This document shows positions 1 through 7,101 of a stretch of 18,483 nt of DNA, in pieces. Numbering within the stretch: the stretch's first letter is position 1; each line of letters starts with the position of its first letter. The stretch is from an uncultured bacterium. GTDB lineage: Bacteria; Actinomycetota; Actinomycetes; S36-B12. A model generated the notes under the pieces. The model was not told the origin of the DNA and made no database searches. It saw nothing but the letters and a program-made list of their open reading frames with translations. A program made the position numbers and the translations under genes. Location: NCBI GenBank assembly GCA_903896585.1, contig CAITYI010000219.1, positions 1 through 18,483 on the forward strand, in the 5' to 3' direction.

Positions 1-384
1 ACTTGCTTTCACAACAATAGGTTCATAGGTTTCCACCGAAATCGCAATTCCCATGCCAGTGAGTTCTTCAATGATTGGCACAAGAAGATTTGTTTGATCC
101 TGTGCTGAAACACGATTGGCTTTTGCGGTGCTTGATTCAGCACCGATGTCGATCAGATGAGCTCCCTGAGCGGTCATGATCGAAGCTTTCCTAATGGCGG
201 AGTCAGTGCTGATGGCAATGCTTTCGCGATAGGTGGAATCACGCGATAGGTTGACCGTGCCCATGATCACGGGTGGTCCCTGCGATGGAAACTTGTGATC
301 TCCAATAACTATTGGCGCAACTTCCGTATTAGCGAGATCCTCGAATTGTTGATAGAGAGCGGCAAAATTTTCCAAGGACAGCAT
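1..384 (-). CDS. Dihydropteroate synthase-like (pterin-binding TIM barrel) protein, C-terminus beyond window
   Basis: The first 128 codons run from an ATG at 384 off the left edge, so the C-terminal half is missing. The start is fixed by an in-frame TAG four codons upstream. Around residues 40-47 the protein reads IMGTVNLS, matching the first strand of dihydropteroate synthase (MGxxNxTxDSF in FolP). It continues with AQGAHLIDIGAESS near residues 73-86, equivalent to GAxIIDVGGEST, and ISVETYEP near residues 117-124, equivalent to ISVDTYKP. The true FolP signature is altered (RDSTYRES instead of PDSFSDGG). This is therefore more likely a DHPS-related paralogue binding a pterin than the folate enzyme itself; that is inference. 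An IclR-type palindrome copy lies 66 bp upstream of its start. Confidence 0.7.
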   Translation of the reverse strand, partial: MLSLENFAALYQQFEDLANTEVAPIVIGDHKFPSQGPPVIMGTVNLSRDSTYRESIAISTDSAIRKASIMTAQGAHLIDIGAESSTAKANRVSAQDQTNLLVPIIEELTGMGIAISVETYEPIVVKAS

Positions 385-449
385 TGCCAGAGTCTAAAGA
401 GTTTGCTCCAAGCGCTCTGAAACTGCCAACCAATCAGGGTCTGCAATCA

Positions 450-490
450 TGCAACAACTGTTGCAAAATAGCCAGTAAGAGATCTTAAAT
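450..490 (+). promoter_or_regulatory. Duplicated iclR promoter with palindromic operator candidate
   Basis: A perfect 16-bp palindrome TGCAACAACTGTTGCA (450-465) overlaps a -35-like TTGCAA (461-466). An 18-bp spacer separates that from a -10-like TTAAAT (485-490). It is the same architecture as at 15761-15801. The rightward promoter would now read only the truncated iclR fragment. The palindrome also lies just upstream of the divergent DHPS-like gene, so that gene may have come under IclR control. Promoter function is inferred from the sequence alone. Confidence 0.5.
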
Positions 491-524
491 CTGCCACTTT
501 GCCAAATTGAAATCTGAGGTTCAC

Positions 525-633
525 ATGACGCAACGAGTCCAGTCGGTGGAGCGAGCTTTGGCCCTGCTGGAGGCGGTCGCATCCAGTGAATACCCCATGT
601 CGGTCCCTGAACTTGCAGCCACGGCAGGTGTGA
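525..633 (+). pseudogene. Truncated 5' fragment of the iclR gene
   Basis: Codons 1-36 are the same as the start of the intact IclR gene at 15836 (MTQRVQSVERALALLEAV...) apart from one silent change. The fragment breaks off inside the winged helix-turn-helix just before the recognition helix. The frame stays open to a TGA at 795-797 but encodes unrelated residues through the structured region. A chimeric peptide of about 90 residues could be made, without the complete HTH or the effector domain. It is best regarded as a duplication remnant, not a functional regulator. Confidence 0.85.
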
Positions 634-933
634 GTAGAGCCGCATGCATCCATCAGGGTGGACAACGGAATCGCGGGAACCACCCCAGGCCTTCTGCCTG
701 GGGTGAGGAAATTTCCAGTGAGGATGCAGCGCCTAACTCCGGGAAACCAGCCGCGTTACAACTCGCGGGTGCAGTAGTAACCGATTTAACCGTTTGACTC
801 GGTTGGACAAAGTACGCGCACTGGGAACCATCGCGCGACGTCACCTGCGGGTAATTGGTGCCAAATCCGAAAGGTAAGACGGTGCCCGTGCATTATGAAC
901 CAACCGGACAGGTGGCAATGGACCAGCCAAAAT
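634..933. other. 300-bp gene-poor stretch between the iclR fragment and lacI
   Basis: Apart from the structured segment at 641-805, I see no convincing gene. A 24-codon frame starting with TTG at 803 and ending at 877 encodes a strongly basic peptide (DKVRALGTIARRHLRVIG...). It resembles the charged N-region of an actinobacterial secretion signal without its hydrophobic core. It has no ribosome binding site. It could be the broken start of a gene once controlled by the upstream RNA, or chance. The 878-933 tail lies beyond the lacI stop and shows no terminator. Confidence 0.4.
641..805 (+). ncRNA. Candidate structured RNA / riboswitch-like leader of unassigned class
   Basis: Several complementary segments occur here. 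CGC-A-TGCATCC (641-651) pairs with GGATGCAGCG (722-731) as a 10-bp helix with one bulge. It encloses a perfect 9-bp hairpin ACCCCAGGC/GCCTGGGGT (682-690/696-704) with a CTTCT loop. Then come CCGCG/CGCGG (751-755/764-768) and TAACCG/CGGTTG (787-792/800-805). The pattern GGGAACC, hairpin, GGGGTGA weakly recalls the c-di-AMP (ydaO/yuaA) riboswitch, which in actinobacteria often precedes cell-wall hydrolase genes. The 3' consensus is not convincing, so the class is left open. There is no U-tract, so it is not a simple terminator. It may be a relic of a locus cut by the insertion. Confidence 0.38.
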
Positions 934-1944
934 TTACGTTTTAGGGGGACCGCACGTTCCAGCAATGTGAAGTTGTGAGTCAACACGCATTTCGACGGGC
1001 TGCGTATTCGGATTGTCAATTCGTTTAAGTAAGTTCGTTACCGCCAGGCGCCCCATCTCGATGAGTGGTTGTTGAACGGTCGTGAGATTCAGAGTGCGCA
1101 ATGTGGCAAGCGCCATGCCGTCGTATCCGATCACTGAGAAATCTTCGGGCACTTGTCGGCCGAGTTCCTCAATGGCAGCCATGGCCCCGAGGGCTGAAAG
1201 GTCATTGGCCACAAAAGCTGCTGTTGTGTCAGGTGCCGCGGTTAACAGTTCCTGTGCTGCCCGGTAGCCCCGAGAATCTGTGAAGTCACCGGGTATGACG
1301 TTAATATGTTGCGGGAGGCCGGCTGAGGTCATTGCGTCGAGGTAACCCAGTTCGCGGTCGCGGGCGATTTGGTTGTCGCCACCGGTGATGTGCGCGATCC
1401 TGCTGTGCCCGAGGGAAACGAGATACTCCACTGCCATGATCGCGCCCGAACGGTCATCATTGCTGACCGTGTCAATATTCGGTCCGGTGACATCACGCCG
1501 GGTAATGATGGCAATGGGTCGTTCGTCAGAAATGCGCATAATCGTGTTGGCCGTGAGCCGGTGCGCAATCAAGATAATGCCCTCAACCTGGAATTCAAGT
1601 AGGCGAGCAAGTTCTGATTCCTGCCGGATTGGGTCGGCCGAACCGGTCACGATTAACGTGTTGTAACCCTGAGCGCCGGCGACCTGCTGCACGCCGTCGA
1701 GGATTTGAGCAAAAATGGGGTTATTGAAATCCAGAACCAGAACACCGATGGCTCGACTTCGGCGGTCAGCCAAACTACGGGCCGCTGCATTGGGCCGGTA
1801 GCCAAGTTCGGCAGCAGCCGCCTCGATTGCCAGCCGGCTATCCACGGACACTTTTTCTGAACCCCGCAATGCCAGTGAGACGAGCGATTTTGATACACCC
1901 GCCCGAGCCGCTACGTCATGGATGGTGGGCTTACGCCGTGGCAT
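934..1944 (-). CDS. LacI-family transcriptional repressor of the inositol operons
   Basis: This is a 336-residue protein of standard LacI/GalR length. Residues 6-60 form the DNA-binding headpiece (TIHDVAARAGVSKSLVSLAL), followed by the YRPNAAARSLA hinge helix. The hinge leucine is the residue that in this family inserts at a central CpG step. The rest is a periplasmic-binding-protein-like effector domain, with GVLVLDFNNPIFAQIL, the GGDNQIARDRELGY segment and the C-terminal DFSVIGYDGMALA motif. GAAGGA lies about eight bases before the ATG. It faces away from the iol operons across a 283-bp gap. Identical palindromes before both operons, each with a central CG, are its likely operators, so it probably represses uptake and catabolism until an inositol-type ligand binds. 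The ligand is inferred from context. Confidence 0.9.
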   Translation of the reverse strand: MPRRKPTIHDVAARAGVSKSLVSLALRGSEKVSVDSRLAIEAAAAELGYRPNAAARSLADRRSRAIGVLVLDFNNPIFAQILDGVQQVAGAQGYNTLIVTGSADPIRQESELARLLEFQVEGIILIAHRLTANTIMRISDERPIAIITRRDVTGPNIDTVSNDDRSGAIMAVEYLVSLGHSRIAHITGGDNQIARDRELGYLDAMTSAGLPQHINVIPGDFTDSRGYRAAQELLTAAPDTTAAFVANDLSALGAMAAIEELGRQVPEDFSVIGYDGMALATLRTLNLTTVQQPLIEMGRLAVTNLLKRIDNPNTQPVEMRVDSQLHIAGTCGPPKT

Positions 1945-2198
1945 TGCTGCTTCCTTCGTTCACTGCCGTCGTGTGCCGGATTCGTTTGAGGGGGCCCTGT
2001 TGTGGCGAGTTCTGTCAGGACCAGGGGACAGAGAGCCGGTTTGGGGCGCGTTGTTCGGGTGGGATCCGTCGAAGAATATGCGTGGGTAGACGCAGGTGTC
2101 TGGGTTTCGGCGATTTTGGTCCTGTGATAGGGCTCTCACCGTTTTTTGGTAAGTGGCTTGCGCGCTGTGCAGTGCGTATGACACGATCAGGACACTAA

Positions 2199-2212
2199 TT
2201 GGAACGTTCCAA
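2199..2212. promoter_or_regulatory. LacI-type operator, copy 1 (TTGGAACGTTCCAA)
   Basis: This is a perfect 14-bp inverted repeat with central CG, identical to the one at 9056-9069. It ends one base before the ribosome binding site of the first operon gene and lies in the gap downstream of divergent lacI. That position would block transcription initiation or early elongation. The remainder of the 1945-2227 gap shows no other clear site; -10 and -35 boxes could not be assigned with confidence. Confidence 0.85.
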
Positions 2213-2227
2213 GAAGGGAACTCCCCC

Positions 2228-3133
2228 GTGTCAGATTTTCTTCATCGAATTGCTTCGGCACCCATTTCCTGGGGTATTTGTGAGGTGCCGGGTTGGGGAG
2301 CGATGTTGCCCACCCCACGGGTTTTATCCGAGATGTCAGGATTGGGCTTGCCCGCGACCGAACTTGGGGCACCCGGTTTCCTGCCCGATGATCCCCATGA
2401 TGTTTTCTCGGTGCTCAATTCGGTGAATATGTCCCTGATTGGGGGATTCACCCCATTGGTCGTTCACGACGCCACACAAGAGGTAGAGACCATAGCTCAG
2501 GCAAAAAAAATTGCTGCCCTCTTCCAGGCGGCTGGGGCGACCAAGTTCATCACCGCACCCGTGACCGACTGGGGTTGGTCCGAGCCGCACCCGCCCACGG
2601 CCGAGGAACTGAAGCAAATGAACAAGATATTCACAATTGTTGATGAAATTTGTGGGGAACACGGTCTGGAGCAGGTTTTGCACTCCCACGTTCTCACCAT
2701 GGTGGAAACCGACTCCGATGTCCAAAAAGTTTTGGATACCTGCAATGTTCATTGGTGCTTGGACACCGGTCATCTGGCTATTGGCGGAACTGATCCCGTG
2801 GCATTTGCCCAAGCCGTATTTGATCGGGTGGGACATGTACACCTTAAGGATGTGGATCTGTCCAAGGTCGCACCCGTGATGAATCGTGAGATCTCGATCA
2901 TGGAAGGCGTTCAGGGGGGCCTGTTCACCGAACTCGGTCAGGGCGATGTTGATATTTCCGGCGTCATTGAGGTACTGGAAAGTCGCGGGTATCAGGGGTG
3001 GTACGTGATCGAGCAAGACACGGCCATCACCGCCGGCCTGCCCGCCGAAGGCGAGGGGCCAATCCAATCTGTGACTAACTCCCTCAACTACCTGAAAAAT
3101 ACCGTGGCGCCCAAAGTGGGGGCACATGTCTAA
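2228..3133 (+). CDS. Sugar phosphate isomerase/epimerase-family TIM barrel (candidate inosose dehydratase/isomerase, IolE/IolI role)
   Basis: This 301-residue xylose-isomerase-like TIM barrel opens with APISWGICEVPGWG (residues 11-24). Metal-site motifs typical of the AP-endonuclease-2/IolE/IolI superfamily follow: HSHVLTMVE, CLDTGHLAIGG, HVHLKDVD and WYVIEQD. I chose the GTG at 2228 because AAGGGA lies about eight bases upstream. The earlier in-frame GTG at 2153 would place the LacI operator inside the gene. It is the first gene of the iol operon and overlaps iolC by 8 bp. As the only TIM barrel of this type here, it may dehydrate 2-keto-myo-inositol (IolE) or interconvert inososes (IolI). 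The NDDxPExG motif of classical IolE is absent, so the reaction is uncertain. Confidence 0.8.
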   Translation: MSDFLHRIASAPISWGICEVPGWGAMLPTPRVLSEMSGLGLPATELGAPGFLPDDPHDVFSVLNSVNMSLIGGFTPLVVHDATQEVETIAQAKKIAALFQAAGATKFITAPVTDWGWSEPHPPTAEELKQMNKIFTIVDEICGEHGLEQVLHSHVLTMVETDSDVQKVLDTCNVHWCLDTGHLAIGGTDPVAFAQAVFDRVGHVHLKDVDLSKVAPVMNREISIMEGVQGGLFTELGQGDVDISGVIEVLESRGYQGWYVIEQDTAITAGLPAEGEGPIQSVTNSLNYLKNTVAPKVGAHV

Positions 3134-4118
3134 AAATGTGAGTGTTGCGCCCACAGCGCAGTTGGACGTCATCACGGTGGGGCGCGTCAGCGTAGACCTG
3201 TATGCCCAACAAGTGGGAGCATCATTTCTTGAACCGCAGACTTTTATGAAATCGGTCGGTGGCTCACCAACGAATGTTGCCGTTGCTGCCGCCCGCTACG
3301 GATTGAAGGCGGCGGTCATTACCGCCGTTGGTGATGACGATCTGGGGCGGTATGTCATTTCTCAACTTTCTCGTTGGAATGTTGATACCGAGTTCATTGG
3401 AAGCACTCCGGGTACTCAAACGCCCGTAGTACTCGCCGCACTTGATCCGCCTGAGGATCCCAAGATTACTTTCTATCGCCACAATGCCCCGGATACATCA
3501 ATAATTCCAACACCGGACATGGACTCCGCTGTTTCCAATGCACGAGTATTTTGGATCAGCGCGGGTGCTCTCACGCACGGGAGCACGGCCGATGCCGTTC
3601 AACTGTGGGCTAAGCACCGTGCTCGTTTAAAGCACACGATTATTGATCTGGATTACCGACCCACATTGTGGGAATCCAAGTTCGCCGCCCGTGAGAAAGT
3701 TCGCCAGGCGTTGACTCATTGTACGGTGGCCGTTGGAAATCGCGCTGAGTGTGACATGGCTGTTGGCGAGAGCGATCCTGACAAAGCTGCTGACATGCTG
3801 TTGGCGCTGGGTATCCAACTTGCAGTTGTCAAAATGGGAGGCGGTGGTGTGCTGTTGGCCACCGAATCTGATCGAGTGCGCATCGATCCCGTGTCCGTAG
3901 ATTTGGTATGCGGTTTGGGCGCAGGTGATGCTTTCGGAGGCGCCCTAGTCTTTGGGTTGTTTTCCCAATGGTCGCTTTCGGAAATTGGTCAGTTCGCCAA
4001 TGCCGCGGGCGCCCATGTTGTCGGTCAGCTCTCCTGTGCTGATGCCATGCCCACCCAACCTCAGGTGCGGCAAATAATGCAAGTAAATAGCCGAGGCCTA
4101 GCAGAGAGCACGACATGA
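3126..4118 (+). CDS. iolC: 5-dehydro-2-deoxygluconokinase (IolC, PfkB family)
   Basis: The 330-residue PfkB/ribokinase-fold kinase phosphorylates 5-dehydro-2-deoxy-D-gluconate with ATP in the cytosol. The N-terminal substrate region MKSVGGSPTNVAVAAARYG is PfkB signature 1. The IolC-specific stretch DPPEDPKITFYRHNAPD and the DLDYRPTLWES motif follow. The C-terminal ATP site CGLGAGDAFGGALVFGL contains the catalytic Asp at residue 268. The ATG overlaps the preceding stop by 8 bp and the stop overlaps the next ATG by 4 bp, so translation is probably coupled. Length and motif order match IolC proteins. The fold is certain, and the substrate assignment follows from IolC-like motifs beside iolB and iolD. 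Confidence 0.93.
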   Translation: MSKNVSVAPTAQLDVITVGRVSVDLYAQQVGASFLEPQTFMKSVGGSPTNVAVAAARYGLKAAVITAVGDDDLGRYVISQLSRWNVDTEFIGSTPGTQTPVVLAALDPPEDPKITFYRHNAPDTSIIPTPDMDSAVSNARVFWISAGALTHGSTADAVQLWAKHRARLKHTIIDLDYRPTLWESKFAAREKVRQALTHCTVAVGNRAECDMAVGESDPDKAADMLLALGIQLAVVKMGGGGVLLATESDRVRIDPVSVDLVCGLGAGDAFGGALVFGLFSQWSLSEIGQFANAAGAHVVGQLSCADAMPTQPQVRQIMQVNSRGLAESTT

Positions 4119-5017
4119 GCATGTTGACCCGCGAACAATATGGATCGATCCTCGAAGCCAGACTCCGTGCACCGGAGGAACTGCGCTCAGCCCTCATCAA
4201 TCGCAAGCGTCGCCCGATACTGGGCCCCGATGGAAACCTGCTCATGGTTGCTGCGGACCACACCGCTCGTGGCATGCTCACCGTTGACGGAGACCCATTG
4301 GCGGTGGCCGATCGATTCAGCATGTTGTCGCGGCTTAAAGAGGCATTAAACATGCCCGAAGTAGACGGCGTGCTAGCGAGCGCTGATGTCTTGGAGGAGC
4401 TTGCCTTCGTTGGGTCGCTCGAAAATAAGTTGGCAATTGGCACCATGAACCGTGGTGGCATTACCGGTGCTTCCTGGGAGTTAGACGATCGAATGACCGC
4501 CTATGACCCCGAAAGAATTGCCGCCTACGGGCTCGACGGCGGCAAGTTGTTACTTCGCATTGAGGACACTGATGCAGGGGTGGCTTCAACATTGGAGTGG
4601 GCAGGTGCGGTGACCAGCAGGTTGGCCGATCACAAGATCATGTGCCTACTTGAACCACTCCCGTATTTGAAAGATGAGTCAGGCCGCGCCTATCTCGATC
4701 AGTCAACAGCGCGATTGGTCAAAGTCGTTGCCATTGCATCAGGTTTGGGAGCCTCCTCGGCATACTCGTGGCTGAAAATCCCAGCCAGTGCGGACATGAA
4801 AATTGTTGCGGCTGCCACGACGCTGCCGATCCTCATGCTGGGTGGAGACCCGGGTGACAAAACTGATCAAGTATTTGATTTGTGGGAAAAGGCCATGGAA
4901 GAGCCCAATGTGCGCGGACTGGTCGTTGGACGAGCACTTCTCTATCCCCGCGGGAATGACATTCCTAAAGCAGTAAAAGCCGCGGCCCATTTTGTGCACG
5001 TTGAGGAGAAAGCATGA
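4115..5017 (+). CDS. Cgl0159-family (beta/alpha)8 aldolase, candidate 6-phospho-5-dehydro-2-deoxygluconate aldolase
   Basis: This 300-residue protein resembles the Cgl0159/deoxyribose-phosphate-aldolase-like family found in actinobacterial inositol clusters. Visible features are the N-terminal MVAADHTARGM motif, LAIGTMNRGGITGASWE, a mid-protein KLLLRIEDTDAG strand and a late YSWLKIPAS segment. The lysine in that late segment could serve as a class I Schiff-base residue. It overlaps both neighbours by 4 bp (ATGA). No class II fructose-bisphosphate-aldolase-like IolJ is present in the window. The best inference is that this protein splits the IolC product into dihydroxyacetone phosphate and malonate semialdehyde. 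Family membership is fairly secure; the reaction is not shown by sequence alone. Confidence 0.8.
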   Translation: MSMLTREQYGSILEARLRAPEELRSALINRKRRPILGPDGNLLMVAADHTARGMLTVDGDPLAVADRFSMLSRLKEALNMPEVDGVLASADVLEELAFVGSLENKLAIGTMNRGGITGASWELDDRMTAYDPERIAAYGLDGGKLLLRIEDTDAGVASTLEWAGAVTSRLADHKIMCLLEPLPYLKDESGRAYLDQSTARLVKVVAIASGLGASSAYSWLKIPASADMKIVAAATTLPILMLGGDPGDKTDQVFDLWEKAMEEPNVRGLVVGRALLYPRGNDIPKAVKAAAHFVHVEEKA

Positions 5018-5913
5018 GTTGGTATCTGCCCGCAGGTTCATCGAAAAGCGGAAATGCGGACACATACATAACCGTGGAGAGTGCGGGTTGGAACTACTCC
5101 GGGCTGCGCGTCTACAACTGTGAAGCAGGCGTTTCCATCACGTTCGAGTTGCCCGACGACGAATGTGTCATCGTGCCGCTGTCCGCGCAGAATATTTCGA
5201 TCACGTCCAATCATGGAGACTTTCATCTCAATGGTCGCGAAGGAGTCTTTGCATCGATCACTGATTGGCTCTACCTGCCCAACGGCTCTATTGTCACGAT
5301 GTCCGCCGACTCGGGTGAAGTTGCCGTCTGCACCGCGCGCGCAAACTCTCAACACCCCGCCTGCTACACGCCGGCCGCAGAGGTCCCCGTTGAAGTCCGC
5401 GGCGGTGGCAGAGCCTCGAGGCAGGTCACGAACATTGCAACCCCCGATTCATTCACCAACGCCGACAAAATTAATGTCTGCGAAGTCATCACGCCCGGTG
5501 GTAACTGGTCGTCCTGGCCACCGCACCGCCATGATGGAATCGATGGCTGTGCCGCAACCAATGAAGAGATTTACTACTTCCGAATCGGGCGCGAAGAATC
5601 AATCCACGGTGACCCGGCCGGCCTGGGAACATTCCACGTGTACACGGTCGATGGATCGGTGGACGAATCTGTCACCGTCAAAGACGGCGACTCTTATTTA
5701 GTCCCTCAGGGTTATCACGGCCCGACCATCGCTCCACCCGAGTACCCCATGTATTTCTTGAACGTACTTGCCGGGCCGGGTCACGATCGAACAATGGCTT
5801 TCTGCGACGATCCGACCCACCATTGGATCAGGGACACGTGGGAGAAGCAAGGGACCGATCCACGGCTACCGCATACATCCGCGCACGGACGAGTCCAAAG
5901 GATTAATTCATGA
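5014..5913 (+). CDS. iolB: 5-deoxy-glucuronate isomerase (IolB)
   Basis: The 299-residue bicupin isomerizes 5-deoxy-D-glucuronate to 5-dehydro-2-deoxy-D-gluconate. The C-terminal cupin carries the metal-binding pattern WSSWPPHRHD, followed by NEEIYYFRI and QGYHGPTIAPP, which supply the His and Glu ligands characteristic of IolB. The length is slightly above the roughly 270-residue Bacillus enzyme and normal for actinobacterial forms. The ATG overlaps the aldolase stop by 4 bp, and the TGA overlaps the next ATG by 4 bp. It sits among the kinase and aldolase that act after it, as expected for one co-translated catabolic operon. Confidence 0.94.
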   Translation: MSWYLPAGSSKSGNADTYITVESAGWNYSGLRVYNCEAGVSITFELPDDECVIVPLSAQNISITSNHGDFHLNGREGVFASITDWLYLPNGSIVTMSADSGEVAVCTARANSQHPACYTPAAEVPVEVRGGGRASRQVTNIATPDSFTNADKINVCEVITPGGNWSSWPPHRHDGIDGCAATNEEIYYFRIGREESIHGDPAGLGTFHVYTVDGSVDESVTVKDGDSYLVPQGYHGPTIAPPEYPMYFLNVLAGPGHDRTMAFCDDPTHHWIRDTWEKQGTDPRLPHTSAHGRVQRINS

Positions 5914-7079
5914 AGAAAATTGGAGTAGCCGTGCTCGGACTTGGCTGGATGGGTCAGGCGCACAGTCGATCGATGTCGCGGATCCCTTCCCTCTTTCCCG
6001 ATCGTGATGTGCAGCCGGAGCTGATTGTCTGTGCTGATGTCGATGCCTCCAGGCGCGAGCGCTCTGTTCAGGACTTTGGCTTTCTCGAGTCCGTCGAAAA
6101 CTGGGAACAGGCCGTGACCGACACTCGGGTTGACGCCGTCTGGGTTACTTCCCCCAACATGATGCATATCCCCATGATTGAGGCAGCCTGTGCCGCAGGT
6201 AAAGCAGTCTTCAGCGAGAAGCCCATTGGTGGTAAGCCTGAGCACGCGGTAGCTGCTCTGGCGGCTGCACAGGCTGCCGGAGTGAAGTCGGGTGTTGGGT
6301 ACAACTACCTGTGGGCTCCACTTGTTATTCACGCCAAAGCCCTGATCGACTCCGGGGAGATCGGCGAAATCACGCATTACCGGGGTCGTTTTCTCTCGAT
6401 GTACGGCAGCGATGAACTCGGTCTGTTGACTTGGCGCTTTTATCTGGATCAGGCTGGCTACGGAGTGACAAGCGATATTCTCAGCCACTCCGTCTCACTT
6501 GCGCAATATCTTGCCGGGCCAATTTCTGAAGTTGTCGGCATGAAGAACATGACCATTACCCACCGCCCGATACCCCAAGAAGGTGCCGCCGGGCATTATG
6601 GACGCGGTAAGGCTACAGACCCCAAGGGTCTCGTGGAAAATGAAGATTTCGCATCCATGTTGTGCACATTTGATTCCGGTGCGACAGGAACATTCGAGGC
6701 AAGTCGCACCATGGTCGGTCCCGAAAGTCAGAATGCTTTTGAAATATACGGAACAAAGGGGGCAATTTACTGGAATCTTGAACGACTCAATGAACTCAGT
6801 GTTTACCGGTTATCTGATGATCTCAGCAGCGGCTTCACCACTGTTTTTGGTGGTGACCGCTTCCCTTACCACGGCGCATTTGCCCCGGGCCAGGCCAACA
6901 ACATTGGGTTCGAGGACTTGGTCGCGATCGAGGACTTCGCCTTCCTGCAATCCCTAGTCAATGACACGAAATTCTCTCCGTCATTCGTTGAGGCGGTTGA
7001 AGTTGTCAATGTTCAGCAGGCACTGATTAATTCTTGGGAAACCCGCGCCTGGGAACCCGTTGTTCAACTAGCTCAGTAA
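5910..7079 (+). CDS. Gfo/Idh/MocA-family oxidoreductase (candidate second inositol/inosose dehydrogenase)
   Basis: This is a 389-residue NAD(P)-dependent dehydrogenase. The N-terminal Rossmann motif GVAVLGLGWMGQAHSRS is followed by the family SEKPIGGKPEHA motif with the catalytic-region Lys. GYNYLWAPLVIHAK, GVTSDILSHSVSLAQYL with the conserved Asp and His, and a C-terminal alpha/beta domain come next. It is longer than IolG at 12145 and diverges from it, so it is a paralogue and not a duplicate. It overlaps iolB by 4 bp and is followed by iolD after 22 bp. It may oxidize another inositol isomer (scyllo- or chiro-inositol) or interconvert inososes. The substrate cannot be read from sequence. 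Confidence 0.85.
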   Translation: MKKIGVAVLGLGWMGQAHSRSMSRIPSLFPDRDVQPELIVCADVDASRRERSVQDFGFLESVENWEQAVTDTRVDAVWVTSPNMMHIPMIEAACAAGKAVFSEKPIGGKPEHAVAALAAAQAAGVKSGVGYNYLWAPLVIHAKALIDSGEIGEITHYRGRFLSMYGSDELGLLTWRFYLDQAGYGVTSDILSHSVSLAQYLAGPISEVVGMKNMTITHRPIPQEGAAGHYGRGKATDPKGLVENEDFASMLCTFDSGATGTFEASRTMVGPESQNAFEIYGTKGAIYWNLERLNELSVYRLSDDLSSGFTTVFGGDRFPYHGAFAPGQANNIGFEDLVAIEDFAFLQSLVNDTKFSPSFVEAVEVVNVQQALINSWETRAWEPVVQLAQ

Positions 7080-7101
7080 GACTAAGTTTCTAGGAGAGGC
7101 C

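Larger units (their letters stand above)
441..633 (+). repeat. Left copy of a 193-bp direct repeat (partner 15752-15944)
   Basis: This segment matches 15752-15944 at a constant offset of 15,311 bp with no gaps. I count four mismatches: two in the spacer just upstream of the -10 element, one in the leader and one in codon 4. It carries the iclR promoter, its palindrome and the first 36 codons of iclR. Similarity ends abruptly on both sides, before CTGCAATCAT on the left and after GGTGTGA on the right. Having both copies in the same orientation makes recombinational excision or amplification of the intervening DNA possible. Confidence 0.93.

Noticed and set aside
707..716. GGAAATTTCC palindrome as an operator
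   Set aside because: It is embedded in the structured region and unrelated to either repeat operator; a single short palindrome is weak evidence.
954..960. ACGTTCC, half of the LacI palindrome
   Set aside because: It lies within the 3' coding end of lacI, has no matching half and is not near a promoter.
2016..2137. Complementary 7-mers CAGGACC/GGTCCTG and GAGAGCC/GGCTCTC in the lacI-iolE gap, suggesting an RNA switch
   Set aside because: The pairs cross and do not nest, and 7-base complementarity is expected by chance in about 100 bases.
2336..3175. A 279-codon minus-strand open frame opposite the TIM-barrel gene
   Set aside because: It is antisense to a well-supported gene, shows no recognisable domain and has no ribosome site; it is a shadow frame.
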